From contig NZ_LRUE01000015.1 in NCBI RefSeq assembly GCF_001550135.1, positions 620,001 to 684,000 on the forward strand: 64,000 bases of DNA, written 5' to 3'. The notes beneath the pieces were generated by a model. That model saw only the letters and a program-made list of their open reading frames with translations. It was not told the DNA's origin and did no database searches. This DNA is from Pseudoalteromonas shioyasakiensis. GTDB taxonomy: Bacteria; Pseudomonadota; Gammaproteobacteria; Enterobacterales; Alteromonadaceae. The translations under genes were made by a program, and so were the position numbers. This document shows positions 52,565 to 61,666 of the stretch, piece after piece (within the stretch, counting starts at the first letter, position 1; the number at the start of each line of letters is the position of its first letter).

Positions 52565-54082
52565 TTAATGTCTAAAGTCTGCCATTAATGCTGGGATCCC
52601 TGGCAACATACCCACCATTGCCATCACGCTTGTTAAAATAACAAACATTACTAATGGAATGATCCAGCGGCTCATTGGGGATAGTTCAGAGCTTCGTTCT
52701 TTACAACCAATTAAGCCCAGATTGTCGAGCAACATAGTTAATGACCAGCCAAATGCAGGATTCACTAAAGTCGATGAAAACACCACAATAGCAGCCGATT
52801 GCGTAGTTTTACCTTCGCGAGTCATTTCCATACCCGCTTCTAGAAGCGGGATAAACACACCAACTATTAGCGCGACGCATAACACGGGTTGCCAAATAGC
52901 TAAATCCATTGGGTAGCCCCAAATACTGGCAATAATACAAAATAATGCCGTTAACACCGCTCCGGCAGGAATTGGGCGTTTAGCGATGGCTGCTGGCACG
53001 ATGTAGGTTCCCCATGACGAGGTAAAATTAGAGCCGCCTAACAAGGAACCAAATGTCTGGCGGATTGAAGCGCTGAACATGGTATCGTCAATGTTCATTT
53101 GTACTTTTTCTGTGCGCTCAGGATAACTAATTTTTTGGAATACTTGATGCCCTAAAAAGTCAGGTGACCACATGGCAACCGCAAGCACCGCGAATGGCAA
53201 TACCACCACAAAGCTCTCTAGGGTTGGTAAACCCAGCATCCAACCGGTGTTTTCACCCCACCAATACATTGGGTTCATATTTGGTAAACCCGGTGCGGTC
53301 TTAAACTCAAACGGCGCTCCCAGTAAAAATGCAATTAAACCGCCAAGTAAACAGCTTAATGGCACGGCTAACCAACGTTTTTTGTAGTGCTCAAGTAATG
53401 CATACAACACGATAGTCGACAAAATCACAATGAAAGCGATATGGGTCATATCAATGCCTTCAGCCCATGCAAATAGCTTTTTAACCTGCGAAATCGTGCC
53501 AATAAAACCAAGGTAAAGCAGTAAACCGCCACACACGCCTCGGCTGGTTAACCCCGCCAGTAAACTCCCGCCTTTACTAAGCGCCAGTAATAGGCCAAAC
53601 GCCCCTATCAGTAAACCGAAGGCCATTGGGTGACCACCCGCAGCAACCACAATCGGGATCAAAGGAATAAGCGGCCCATGCGTACCCGCTAAGTTTGCTG
53701 TTGGTAAAAAGAAGCCTGAAAATAATAAAATGAAGATCGATACAATTAACAGCTCATAGCGCACGTTTTCTAGAATAAAACCTTCACCTAAGCCCAGTGG
53801 CGCTGCAAACGTTGCAGCAATTGCACCCACCATAACCACCTTGCCTATGGTCCCTGCCATGGCAGGGATAGAGTCTTCTAATTCAAACCGATAATCACGA
53901 AATGGTAAGTTAGGACGCCAGCGCTTAGGCTGCATAATTTGTAATTCGTGTTCAAGGTATTCGTCACGACTCGAAAATTCACTGCTGGGTTTATGAAGAG
54001 CTTGATAGCTTTGCTGGTCGGTATGAGTATCCGATCCTTGTTCAGCAGGCGTTATTGACGCTGATTGCTGCCTCGTATTCAT
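52565..54082 (-). CDS. DUF3360 family membrane transporter-like protein
   Basis: 505 aa. A hydrophilic N-terminus (about 1-75) ends in QIMQPKRWRPNLPFRDYRFELED, a family hallmark. About 11-13 transmembrane segments follow, with THGPLIPLIPIVVAAGGHPMAFGLLIG and GSNFTSSWGTYIVPAAIAKRPIPAGAV resembling SulP/NCS2-type permeases. It is probably a secondary transporter, but no substrate is known to me. AGGAG precedes the ATG. Confidence 0.82.
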   Translation of the reverse strand: MNTRQQSASITPAEQGSDTHTDQQSYQALHKPSSEFSSRDEYLEHELQIMQPKRWRPNLPFRDYRFELEDSIPAMAGTIGKVVMVGAIAATFAAPLGLGEGFILENVRYELLIVSIFILLFSGFFLPTANLAGTHGPLIPLIPIVVAAGGHPMAFGLLIGAFGLLLALSKGGSLLAGLTSRGVCGGLLLYLGFIGTISQVKKLFAWAEGIDMTHIAFIVILSTIVLYALLEHYKKRWLAVPLSCLLGGLIAFLLGAPFEFKTAPGLPNMNPMYWWGENTGWMLGLPTLESFVVVLPFAVLAVAMWSPDFLGHQVFQKISYPERTEKVQMNIDDTMFSASIRQTFGSLLGGSNFTSSWGTYIVPAAIAKRPIPAGAVLTALFCIIASIWGYPMDLAIWQPVLCVALIVGVFIPLLEAGMEMTREGKTTQSAAIVVFSSTLVNPAFGWSLTMLLDNLGLIGCKERSSELSPMSRWIIPLVMFVILTSVMAMVGMLPGIPALMADFRH

Positions 54083-54483
54083 GAGTTCTCCTACTACCTA
54101 TCTTGAAAAATTATGTGAGTTTTTATTATGCAGTTAGGGTAAAGCAGTCAGATACAAAACACGATTAGGCAAAAGGTCGGGTATGAATTTATAAAATAGG
54201 TGTTTTTAATAAGTTGAGAGACTCATAAAACACACTCAAGCAATTGATAATTAATGATTTATTTAGATTTAGCGCTTTTAAAGAGTAAGCAAAAGATTGT
54301 TTTTTAAGCACATTAACTATTAGTCTAATAAATTGTATGAATAGCAAACAGCTAGAGAAAAACCACTTTTAAATTAATCGAATTTGCCTATTCTCCAACT
54401 ACTAATATACTAATTTATTAGTAGCTTGATTAATGCTAACTCACCGATCGGTGGCTTTCTTACATAAGCACATAAAGGGATGT
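54083..54483. other. Intergenic region upstream of diguanylate cyclase
   Basis: 401 bp of AT-rich sequence between divergent genes. CTACTAATA / TATTAGTAG (54399-54424, 8-nt loop) is a perfect inverted repeat, and CACCGATCGGTG (54442-54453) a perfect palindrome. Both lie just upstream of the cyclase and could be operators or a leader hairpin. No further gene is apparent. Confidence 0.5.
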
Positions 54484-55956
54484 ATGGACACACAGCTCAA
54501 GCCTTGGCAATTTAATATCATTGTTTGCTCTGTTTATCTGCTGTTTGGCTTGTTTACTATGCAAGTGTTAAAGACACTGGCGGTATGGCCTCCAGCAGGA
54601 GTCGCATTGGCAGGCTTGATGTTATTTGGTCGTAAAGCCTGGCTGGGCGTTGCATTAGGCACCTGTTTAGTTGTGCTTTGTTATTTTTATCTAAGCGGCT
54701 TAAATCCATTCACTTTTAAACACATAGCAATAAATGCCGCGACAACCACAGGTAATACACTCGCTGCTTTAACTGCATTTTGGCTAATTAACCGAAAACT
54801 TAAACAACACACACTGCTGACAAGCGTCACCAGTTTAGCCAGAGTGTTTATTGTTGCTTGCATTGCGATTGGCGTGATTTCTGCGCTTTTCGGTGTGGGC
54901 ATATACTCACTAGTTGGTATCGAGTGGTTTAATGGCTTGTATGTAGGCATATTAAATTGGAGTATTAGCAATGCCTTAGCAGCAATTGTGTTCACCCCTG
55001 CCCTTTACTTTTTATGGCGAAATTGGCCGCATACGGTCACCCCTAGTGAATTTTCTAAACTTCTGTTGCTTACTTTTACCGTGGTTTTGTTGTGTTATTT
55101 TATTTTTGGCCCCGCATACACAACCATGACATTGCCATTTTTACAGCCTGCATTACTGCTGTTTCCACTGCTTTATGCCGCTACGCGGTTATCACCAACC
55201 GCCACCAGCTGCATGAATATGTTAGTATTTTTTGCAGCTTGGGTCGGAAGTAATCAAGGCTGGGGGTATTTTTATTATCATCATCCTAAAACAGCAGAAG
55301 TGACCATGCAGTTTTTCTTTTTATTTACTCTTTCAGCGGTATTACTTATTCAAGCCGTGTTTATTCAGCGCAAGAAAGAGCAACAAAAACTAACCACCAT
55401 GCTCGAACAAAAAGTAGAAGAGCGAACCTATGAACTAGAACGTGCTAAGCATGAGGCATTAGCCTTATCTGTAACAGATCATTTAACACAACTTTATAAT
55501 CGTCGCGGCTTCTTCGAAAAGGTTAATCAGCAGTTTGCAAAATATCATGACGCGCAATGTACCTGCTCCTTATTACTGTTAGACTTAGACCAATTTAAAG
55601 CTATAAACGACAAATATGGTCACGCAACTGGCGATGAAGTAATACGAACCACAGCGCATAAGCTCATCCAACATAGCAGAGCATCAGATATTGCGGGGCG
55701 CATTGGGGGAGAAGAGTTTGTCTTATTTTTACCTATGGCAAATAACCACACAGCCTTTGCTATCGCAGAAAAGATCAGAGCCGATATCGAACAACAAGAC
55801 ATCATCGCCGACAACAAACACGTTAAATTCACCGTGAGTATTGGCGTAAGCACCTTACAAGCAAGCGATCTGCATATAGAATCGATGTTAAAACGCGCCG
55901 ATAAAGCATTGTACCAAGCCAAAAACCAAGGTCGTAATCAAGCGCAGTGTAGTTAG
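54484..55956 (+). CDS. Membrane diguanylate cyclase, MASE1-GGDEF
   Basis: 490 aa. The N-terminal MASE1 sensor (about 5-290) has about eight transmembrane helices (VWPPAGVALAGLMLFG is typical). A coiled coil (KVEERTYELERAKHEALALS) leads into the GGDEF domain (about 330-485) with DHLTQLYNRRGFF and the active-site GGEEF. RASD five residues upstream is an intact RxxD inhibitory site. It should make c-di-GMP and be product-inhibited. ATG at 54484 has AAGGGATG upstream. A role in controlling the curli locus 12 kb away is possible but unproved. Confidence 0.9.
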   Translation: MDTQLKPWQFNIIVCSVYLLFGLFTMQVLKTLAVWPPAGVALAGLMLFGRKAWLGVALGTCLVVLCYFYLSGLNPFTFKHIAINAATTTGNTLAALTAFWLINRKLKQHTLLTSVTSLARVFIVACIAIGVISALFGVGIYSLVGIEWFNGLYVGILNWSISNALAAIVFTPALYFLWRNWPHTVTPSEFSKLLLLTFTVVLLCYFIFGPAYTTMTLPFLQPALLLFPLLYAATRLSPTATSCMNMLVFFAAWVGSNQGWGYFYYHHPKTAEVTMQFFFLFTLSAVLLIQAVFIQRKKEQQKLTTMLEQKVEERTYELERAKHEALALSVTDHLTQLYNRRGFFEKVNQQFAKYHDAQCTCSLLLLDLDQFKAINDKYGHATGDEVIRTTAHKLIQHSRASDIAGRIGGEEFVLFLPMANNHTAFAIAEKIRADIEQQDIIADNKHVKFTVSIGVSTLQASDLHIESMLKRADKALYQAKNQGRNQAQCS

Positions 55957-55992
55957 AATGAGTTACGAGTTGCTAGTTACGAGAGTAAAGTT

Positions 55993-56151
<159 letters not shown>

Positions 56152-56284
56152 CATGAGCTTAAGTTTCTTTGCACTATACGACTAGTAATTAATTAACGGC
56201 TCTGATAAAAATACAATGGATATGGAAGAAAACGAGCTATAAGCCCGTTAAGTTTAATGGAATTACTATCCTTGTGAGGTTCAA

Positions 56285-56599
56285 ATGGAAATTGAAGTAA
56301 ACAGACCAAAACAATATCATGATAAAATTAGAGATTACACTTTATGGGCCGACTCTAAAAAAATCGGCAAAGTCAAACCCAACTCTTTAGCCAACTACAC
56401 AATACCTGATGACGCTGAATTTATCTGGTTCTCCATTGATTGGTGCTCTAGCCCTAAACTTTCTGTCAAAGATATTCAATCAAATAAAGTAACTGTTTCA
56501 AACACTATGAGCAGGAACTTACTATCGGGTCTATTTTTACCCATTTATTACGTTACTTTTGGTAAAAATAAATATCTAACAATTACGAGCGATGTATAA
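56285..56599 (+). CDS. Hypothetical protein, 104 aa
   Basis: 104 aa with no signal peptide. The pattern (IEVNRPKQYHDKIRDYTLWADSKKIGKVKPNS, then a beta-rich middle and hydrophobic LLSGLFLPIYYVTFG near the end) suggests a small beta-sheet protein whose C-terminus may touch the membrane. GTGAGG lies upstream of the ATG. It sits between two repeat regions, so it may be a recent insertion. I recognise no family. Confidence 0.6.
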   Translation: MEIEVNRPKQYHDKIRDYTLWADSKKIGKVKPNSLANYTIPDDAEFIWFSIDWCSSPKLSVKDIQSNKVTVSNTMSRNLLSGLFLPIYYVTFGKNKYLTITSDV

Positions 56600-56659
56600 C
56601 CATCCTTAATCGATTTTCAGATCCGATTACTTCACCGCATAACGATATTTTTACCCTTT

Positions 56660-56775
56660 GTCGCGGCATAAAGCCGCTGCTACCTTGTAGGCGTCACGCT
56701 TGCTTGGCGCGCGAAACGAAGTATTAGATACGAGTAACGAGATGCGAGCATGTAGCAGCGATTTTACATCGCGTT
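56660..56775. repeat. Inverted pair of REP-like hairpin elements
   Basis: A minus-strand element (56660-56683, GTAGCAGCGGCTTTATGCCGC in reverse, stem GCGGC/GCCGC) faces a plus-strand element (56753-56775, GTAGCAGCGATTTTACATCGC, stem GCGAT/ATCGC). Both share the head GTAGCAGCG and keep pairing despite different stem bases. Two inverted REPs form a REPIN-like unit. Confidence 0.6.
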
Positions 56776-56848
56776 TTTCTCGAACCTCGTATCTCGTATC
56801 TCGCAACTAGCGCCTAGCTCCTAGCTCCTAGCTCCTAGCGCCTAGTTC
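56726..56848. repeat. Heptamer-repeat patches
   Basis: AGATACGAGTAACGAGATGCGAG-type heptamers (56726-56748), the reverse-complement type CTCGTATCTCGTATCTCGCA (56786-56805), and CTAGCTC heptamers (56806-56848). They are relatives of the array at 55993 plus a second heptamer family, lying just downstream of the chemoreceptor stop. Confidence 0.75.
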
Positions 56849-56855
56849 CTTAAAA

Positions 56856-58979
56856 CTATTTCGTCTTTAACTTATTCAACTCATCATCTTGTTGTGCAAC
56901 GAGTGCATTGAGGGTTTGGCTACCATCTCCGGCTTGGGTAGATAGCTCAGCTAGTTGCGATGCGGCATCTGAAATTAACGTCAGGTTGCGGTTTATCTCT
57001 TCTGTGACTGAGCTTTGCTCTTCTGCGGCCGTTGCAATATGGGTAATTTGCTGCGTGATTTCGTCCACTTTGACGACAACTTCATGTAATGCATCAAATG
57101 CAACGGAGGTTTCATCTACCGCAGTTTGTGCACGCACAACACCTTGCTCAATGACCTTAGACGCGTTGCCTACTTCAAGCTGTAAACTGTCGATTAGGCC
57201 GCTGATGTCATCGGTTGATGAACGTGTTTTTGAAGCAAGTGCCCTTACTTCATCAGCCACCACCGCAAAGCCACGGCCTTGTTCACCGGCCCTTGCCGCT
57301 TCAATTGCCGCATTCAGTGCTAGTAAGTTAGTTTGCTCTGCAATTGTTCTGATCACATCTAAAATTTGTGTAATGTCGTTACTACGTGCCGCAACTTTTT
57401 CAACTGCTTGATTGGCCTCTTTGATTTCATCCGACATGGTTTTAACTTGGGTAACCGCAGACGACAAGCTCGATTCACTGCTCACAACAAGGCTGTTTAT
57501 TTCATCAGCTTGCTGTGCTGACTGCTCTGAGGCTCTTGCTACTTCGAGTGCTGTTGCGCTCATTTCATTCATGGCGGTCACAACACTCTCAATTTCTTGG
57601 AACTGCGCTTGAACGTTGTGCTTAGTATCAACAGCAACACTGGTCGCTAAGTGAGCCTGCTCTTTGGTTTGCGTTGATACATTTTTAAGCTCACCAATTA
57701 AGTCGCGCAATTTAGCAAGAAATGCATTAAAGCCAGTTGCCAATGCGATTAGCTCAGCGTGAGTATCAACATGCAGGGTTTGAGTTAAGTCACCTTCGGC
57801 ACTGGCAAGGTTATCAACGCGCTGTTGAATTTGCTGTAGTGGTGCCACAATTGTGCGGATCACTAAGGTCATGATTACAAAGGCGGCACCAGCAATAATA
57901 ATACCTGTAACCAAGATTAAGCCACCTAGTGTATTGGCATTTTCGCTCATGCTATTTGCTAGCGCATGAGGCCCTTCAAGGGCAAGCTCAGCGGGTACTT
58001 CAATCAATAAGTTCCACTGTGTTTTCGCAAGCTTAATGCTAATTGGGTAGTTAACTAAATACTCATCACCAACTTTAAATACACCACTTTGTTTTTTCGC
58101 TTTTACGTAATTGTCTAAAATGCTTTTAGTCACCGCCTCTTTTAACGGTCTGCCTAGCTTATCTTTGTAATGGCTACTACCAACCACTAAATCGAGTGAA
58201 CTTAGTAAGGTAACGCGGGCTTTACCGTTATACAGCTCTTTTGAGAGCTTTTCGGTCATGCTTTGAAATACAGGCAATGTTAAATCAACCCCAGCAACAC
58301 CTATAAATTCGTTATCACGAAGAATGGGCACAGTTAGAGAGGTCATCATTTCAGAGTAACCCGGGGTGATTTCGTATAGGTAGGGCTCCATAATGCAAGG
58401 CACTTTGGTGTCTTTTACACACAAGTACCACTCAGCTTCCCGCTGGCCAAATTCATTGAGCGTATCCACATATTTTTCAGCTACATCGTCAACCACTTGT
58501 TGCTCGATTACGCCGTCTCGGTTGCGCGTGAAATAAATTTCTAGTGTGCCAACGCCTGCTACAGAATGATCATACCCGCTGATAAAATTAGCATCACGGC
58601 CATCAAACGCATTTGCTTCAAATTGCGAGTAGATAGATGAAAGAATATCATTTTTTTGTAATAGAGAGCGATTCAACTCAACCACAGCATCGCGGGTTAA
58701 GGTAGCTGCCGCATCGTTGTCACCTAAGATAGCGGCAAATGAATAAGGCACTCGGTACGCTTCATTAATAAACCCAGCAACTTGTTCACCATATGCGGCG
58801 GCATTTGAGGCAAGTTTATCCTCCACCTCTGCAACAATCAGCTTTTCTGATTGCGCAGCTAACTGCTGGTTGCTGCTTGACAGCTGCCACCATAAAACAC
58901 TTGATAAAACAAACACAGTAATAAAAATACTGCCTACCGTAAGCCATAATAACTTTTTCGCTAATGCTAACTGCCGCAT
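56856..58979 (-). CDS. Methyl-accepting chemotaxis protein, dCache-HAMP-MA
   Basis: 707 aa transmembrane chemoreceptor. TM1 at about 10-30, a periplasmic double-cache domain (about 35-345; [33 protein letters not shown]), TM2 at about 350-375, HAMP (about 376-430) and a signalling domain with tip [24 protein letters not shown]. The cache pattern with D-x-T in the first module suggests small ligands such as amino acids, but the ligand is unknown. The second ATG (58979) suits the AGGA upstream better than 58985. Confidence 0.9.
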   Translation of the reverse strand: MRQLALAKKLLWLTVGSIFITVFVLSSVLWWQLSSSNQQLAAQSEKLIVAEVEDKLASNAAAYGEQVAGFINEAYRVPYSFAAILGDNDAAATLTRDAVVELNRSLLQKNDILSSIYSQFEANAFDGRDANFISGYDHSVAGVGTLEIYFTRNRDGVIEQQVVDDVAEKYVDTLNEFGQREAEWYLCVKDTKVPCIMEPYLYEITPGYSEMMTSLTVPILRDNEFIGVAGVDLTLPVFQSMTEKLSKELYNGKARVTLLSSLDLVVGSSHYKDKLGRPLKEAVTKSILDNYVKAKKQSGVFKVGDEYLVNYPISIKLAKTQWNLLIEVPAELALEGPHALANSMSENANTLGGLILVTGIIIAGAAFVIMTLVIRTIVAPLQQIQQRVDNLASAEGDLTQTLHVDTHAELIALATGFNAFLAKLRDLIGELKNVSTQTKEQAHLATSVAVDTKHNVQAQFQEIESVVTAMNEMSATALEVARASEQSAQQADEINSLVVSSESSLSSAVTQVKTMSDEIKEANQAVEKVAARSNDITQILDVIRTIAEQTNLLALNAAIEAARAGEQGRGFAVVADEVRALASKTRSSTDDISGLIDSLQLEVGNASKVIEQGVVRAQTAVDETSVAFDALHEVVVKVDEITQQITHIATAAEEQSSVTEEINRNLTLISDAASQLAELSTQAGDGSQTLNALVAQQDDELNKLKTK

Positions 58980-59095
58980 CGACATTTCCTGTTTTTATTG
59001 TAGGTTTGCTAATAGTTTAGACCATTTGCATGACTACATAGGGACAATTAGAAAAAAAGTATGAAGTTTTACTGTGATTGAGCCGCTTTGTTAAG

Positions 59096-60100
59096 TTAGC
59101 CCAAGTTTTGCTGCCATTCGGTGGGTGACATACCAAACCATAACTTAAAGCGACGACTAAAAATCGACAGCTCCGCATAGCCTAAACGCAGTGCTAAGTC
59201 GGTCATATTGATGTGCTTTTGTTGTAATAGCCGCATTGCCTCTGACTTTCGTACTTCGTCCAACAATTGCCGATAACTGGTGTTATGCTCAGTTAATATT
59301 CGCTGCAGCTTTTTGGGGTGTAGCCCTACACTTTTCGCGGTATTTTCTTTATTACACTCACCGGTTGCTAGCAACATTTTCATCGCACTTTCTATTTGCA
59401 GCATTTCATCGGGGAGTTTATTAAGGCGTTGTAGCTCAAGTTGATCCGCTATTAGGGTGTCTAAAATGGCATCATTGAGCTGGGGTTTATAGGATAAAAA
59501 TGCGCTTGAAAAGTAAATCGCATCTACGTCACTGTTAAACTCAACCTCGCAATTAAGCACTTTATTAAATAATGGCCGCTGTTTCACTGCGACAAATTGC
59601 CGTAAGCACACTTTATCGGCCCGCCATTTCGGGCCAACTAATTCTTTTAATATTTTATTGACCAAACACACTGCCAACTGAGACTTTTGCTCAAACTCGT
59701 GTTTTTCGTCAGACAGTCGGACAAAACGTACCTCACAACTCGTTTGCCCAAGCAGGGCAAGGTTTAGCACAATACCTTCAGCATGCAGGTATATGTATTT
59801 TTGGGCAACATTGAGGGCATCAAGAATCGTAGGTTGGCGCGACATGTAAGCACCAATCAAGCCTACCGTACTCATACTTTGTGATGCGCCAAGCTTTAAG
59901 CCAAAACATGGCTCATCACACGCTTGAGCAGCAAGCTCAAGTAATTCAAGGTAATGAGCGTAAACAACAAAGCTGTCTGGGTCGCGTAACTGTGCGGGTA
60001 AAATACCTGCTTTCTCCAACAAAGTAATTGGATTTACGCCATATTGCCTCACTAAATTCTCAAACCCAGCTAAACTAGAAGAGCGAATTAAACTTTCCAC
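59096..60100 (-). CDS. AraC-family regulator with arabinose-binding-type N-domain
   Basis: 334 aa. N-terminal domain of the PF12625 type (about 20-205; SLAGFENLVRQYGVNPITLLEKAGI, PCFGLKLGASQSMSTVGLIGAYM). C-terminal HTH (about 235-334) with VGLHPKKLQRILTEHNTSYRQLLDEVR and LALRLGYAELSIFSRRFKLWFGMSPTEW. GTG start at 60100. Divergent from an aldehyde dehydrogenase-GMC operon, with paired direct repeats between them. Confidence 0.9.
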   Translation of the reverse strand: MESLIRSSSLAGFENLVRQYGVNPITLLEKAGILPAQLRDPDSFVVYAHYLELLELAAQACDEPCFGLKLGASQSMSTVGLIGAYMSRQPTILDALNVAQKYIYLHAEGIVLNLALLGQTSCEVRFVRLSDEKHEFEQKSQLAVCLVNKILKELVGPKWRADKVCLRQFVAVKQRPLFNKVLNCEVEFNSDVDAIYFSSAFLSYKPQLNDAILDTLIADQLELQRLNKLPDEMLQIESAMKMLLATGECNKENTAKSVGLHPKKLQRILTEHNTSYRQLLDEVRKSEAMRLLQQKHINMTDLALRLGYAELSIFSRRFKLWFGMSPTEWQQNLG

Positions 60101-60113
60101 GCAGTGTGCCTTT

Positions 60114-60149
60114 TGTCCTAAAGAGTCATTTCAGTGTCCTAAAAAGTCA
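60114..60149. promoter_or_regulatory. Direct repeats, candidate AraC binding sites
   Basis: TGTCCTAAAGAGTCA (60114-60128) and TGTCCTAAAAAGTCA (60135-60149) are 21 bp apart, 14 of 15 identical, in the divergent region between the AraC and aldehyde dehydrogenase genes. Confidence 0.65.
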
Positions 60150-60207
60150 AATCAACTGCAAGCGATTTATTTATGCTAGAACAAACTCTGACAAACAGAA
60201 CTTACAG

Positions 60208-61641
60208 ATGAACATTGCCACAAAACCAGTAAGCATCGATAGCATTTTAATGGCCGACTTAGTTGCGCAGCGCAGCCATGCCAAAGCAGCAGGTATTGAA
60301 AACTACCAGCAAAGACGTGAACACTTACTTGCGTTAAAAGCCATGATTACTGAGAACCAAGCACGTATTATCGAGGCCATTAATCAAGACTATGGTAATC
60401 GCTCTCGCCATGAAACCTTACTTGCCGAAATCATTAATGCCTGTGCAGATATCAATAGCACTTTAAAGCACCTTAAAAAGTGGATGAAAGTGCAAAAGCG
60501 ACATGTTGATCACCGTATGTATTTAGGGGCAAAGAACCGAGTTATTCCCCAGCCGCTTGGTGTTGTAGGGTTAATTGTGCCATGGAATTTCCCGATAAAT
60601 TTAGCCTTTAGTCAATTAGCCGCAGCATTTGCAGCAGGTAACAAGGCGATGGTTAAAATGTCTGAAAACTCTCGGCATTTAAGCGCGCTTTTAGGCGAGC
60701 TAGTGGGCAATTATTTTAAGCCCGAAAAGCTGCAATTTTACTGTGAGACTGGTGAAGTAGGCATAGCCTTTTCAAAGCTTCCCTTTGATCATTTAATGTT
60801 CACAGGCTCAGGTGAAACCGGCAAAAAAGTGATGGCTGCAGCGGCGCAAAACCTAACGCCTGTAACCCTTGAGTTAGGAGGTAAATCTCCTGCTGTGATT
60901 GCTACTGATTACCCGATGCAAAAAGCTGTTGAGCGCATCATGTATGTAAAGCAAATGAACGCTGGGCAAATTTGTACCAATGTTGATTACGTATTTGTGC
61001 ATCAGTCTCAACTTGCGCTATTTATCGATACAGCAACTCGCTGGGCGAAGAAACATGTGCCAGATATCAATAGCCAAGATTACACAGCCATTATTGATGA
61101 CCGCGCATTTAAACGCCTTACAAACTGTATTGAAGAAGCCAAACAACTTGGCGCTGACGTCATCACTCTCAGCGACCAAGTGGCAGATGCCAACACGCGA
61201 AAACTGCCTCTGACATTAATTTTAAACAGCAATGACAGTATGAGCATTGATACCCGCGAGACTTTTGGACCTATTTTAATGGTAAAAACCTATCAAGACT
61301 CGCAGCAGGTCGTTGATTATATTGCAGAGCGAGATAGACCTTTAGCGTTTTACCCGTTTAGCTACAACAAACAGCTTATTAACTTTTATATTGAGCAGGT
61401 GATGTCGGGGGGTGTAAGCGTTAACGATGCCCTGTTTCATGTCGGTCAGCACGACTTACCTTTTGGTGGCGTAGGTGCCAGTGGTATGGGGCATTACCAT
61501 GGCTATGAAGGCTTTTTAACCTTTTCAAAATTACGTCCGGTGTTTTATCAAGCCAAGTTTTCGAGCGTGAAATTTTTAATGCCGCCTTACGGCAGGTTTG
61601 CCGATAAGCTTTTAGCCTTTTTAAGTAAATTAAATTCATAA
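60208..61641 (+). CDS. Coniferyl-aldehyde-dehydrogenase-like ALDH
   Basis: 477 aa ALDH with motifs PWNFPINLAFSQLAAAFAAGN, FTGSGETGKKVM, catalytic Glu in LELGGKSPAV, catalytic Cys in NAGQICTNVDY, and ETFGPILMV. The shorter length and C-terminal extension match the coniferyl/long-chain aldehyde dehydrogenase group, whose C-terminus can be membrane-associated. ATG at 60208 is favoured because the longer frame passes through the operator repeats; the ribosome site is weak. Forms an operon with the GMC oxidoreductase 25 bp downstream, which suggests sequential alcohol then aldehyde oxidation. Confidence 0.86.
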   Translation: MNIATKPVSIDSILMADLVAQRSHAKAAGIENYQQRREHLLALKAMITENQARIIEAINQDYGNRSRHETLLAEIINACADINSTLKHLKKWMKVQKRHVDHRMYLGAKNRVIPQPLGVVGLIVPWNFPINLAFSQLAAAFAAGNKAMVKMSENSRHLSALLGELVGNYFKPEKLQFYCETGEVGIAFSKLPFDHLMFTGSGETGKKVMAAAAQNLTPVTLELGGKSPAVIATDYPMQKAVERIMYVKQMNAGQICTNVDYVFVHQSQLALFIDTATRWAKKHVPDINSQDYTAIIDDRAFKRLTNCIEEAKQLGADVITLSDQVADANTRKLPLTLILNSNDSMSIDTRETFGPILMVKTYQDSQQVVDYIAERDRPLAFYPFSYNKQLINFYIEQVMSGGVSVNDALFHVGQHDLPFGGVGASGMGHYHGYEGFLTFSKLRPVFYQAKFSSVKFLMPPYGRFADKLLAFLSKLNS

Positions 61642-61666
61642 TAATAAACACCAACAGGTGATAATA

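Noticed and set aside
57412..57612. Plus-strand frames within the chemoreceptor gene (56908-57612)
   Set aside because: Antisense of the repetitive Ala/Ser/Thr-rich signalling domain, which often leaves long open frames; no start signal.
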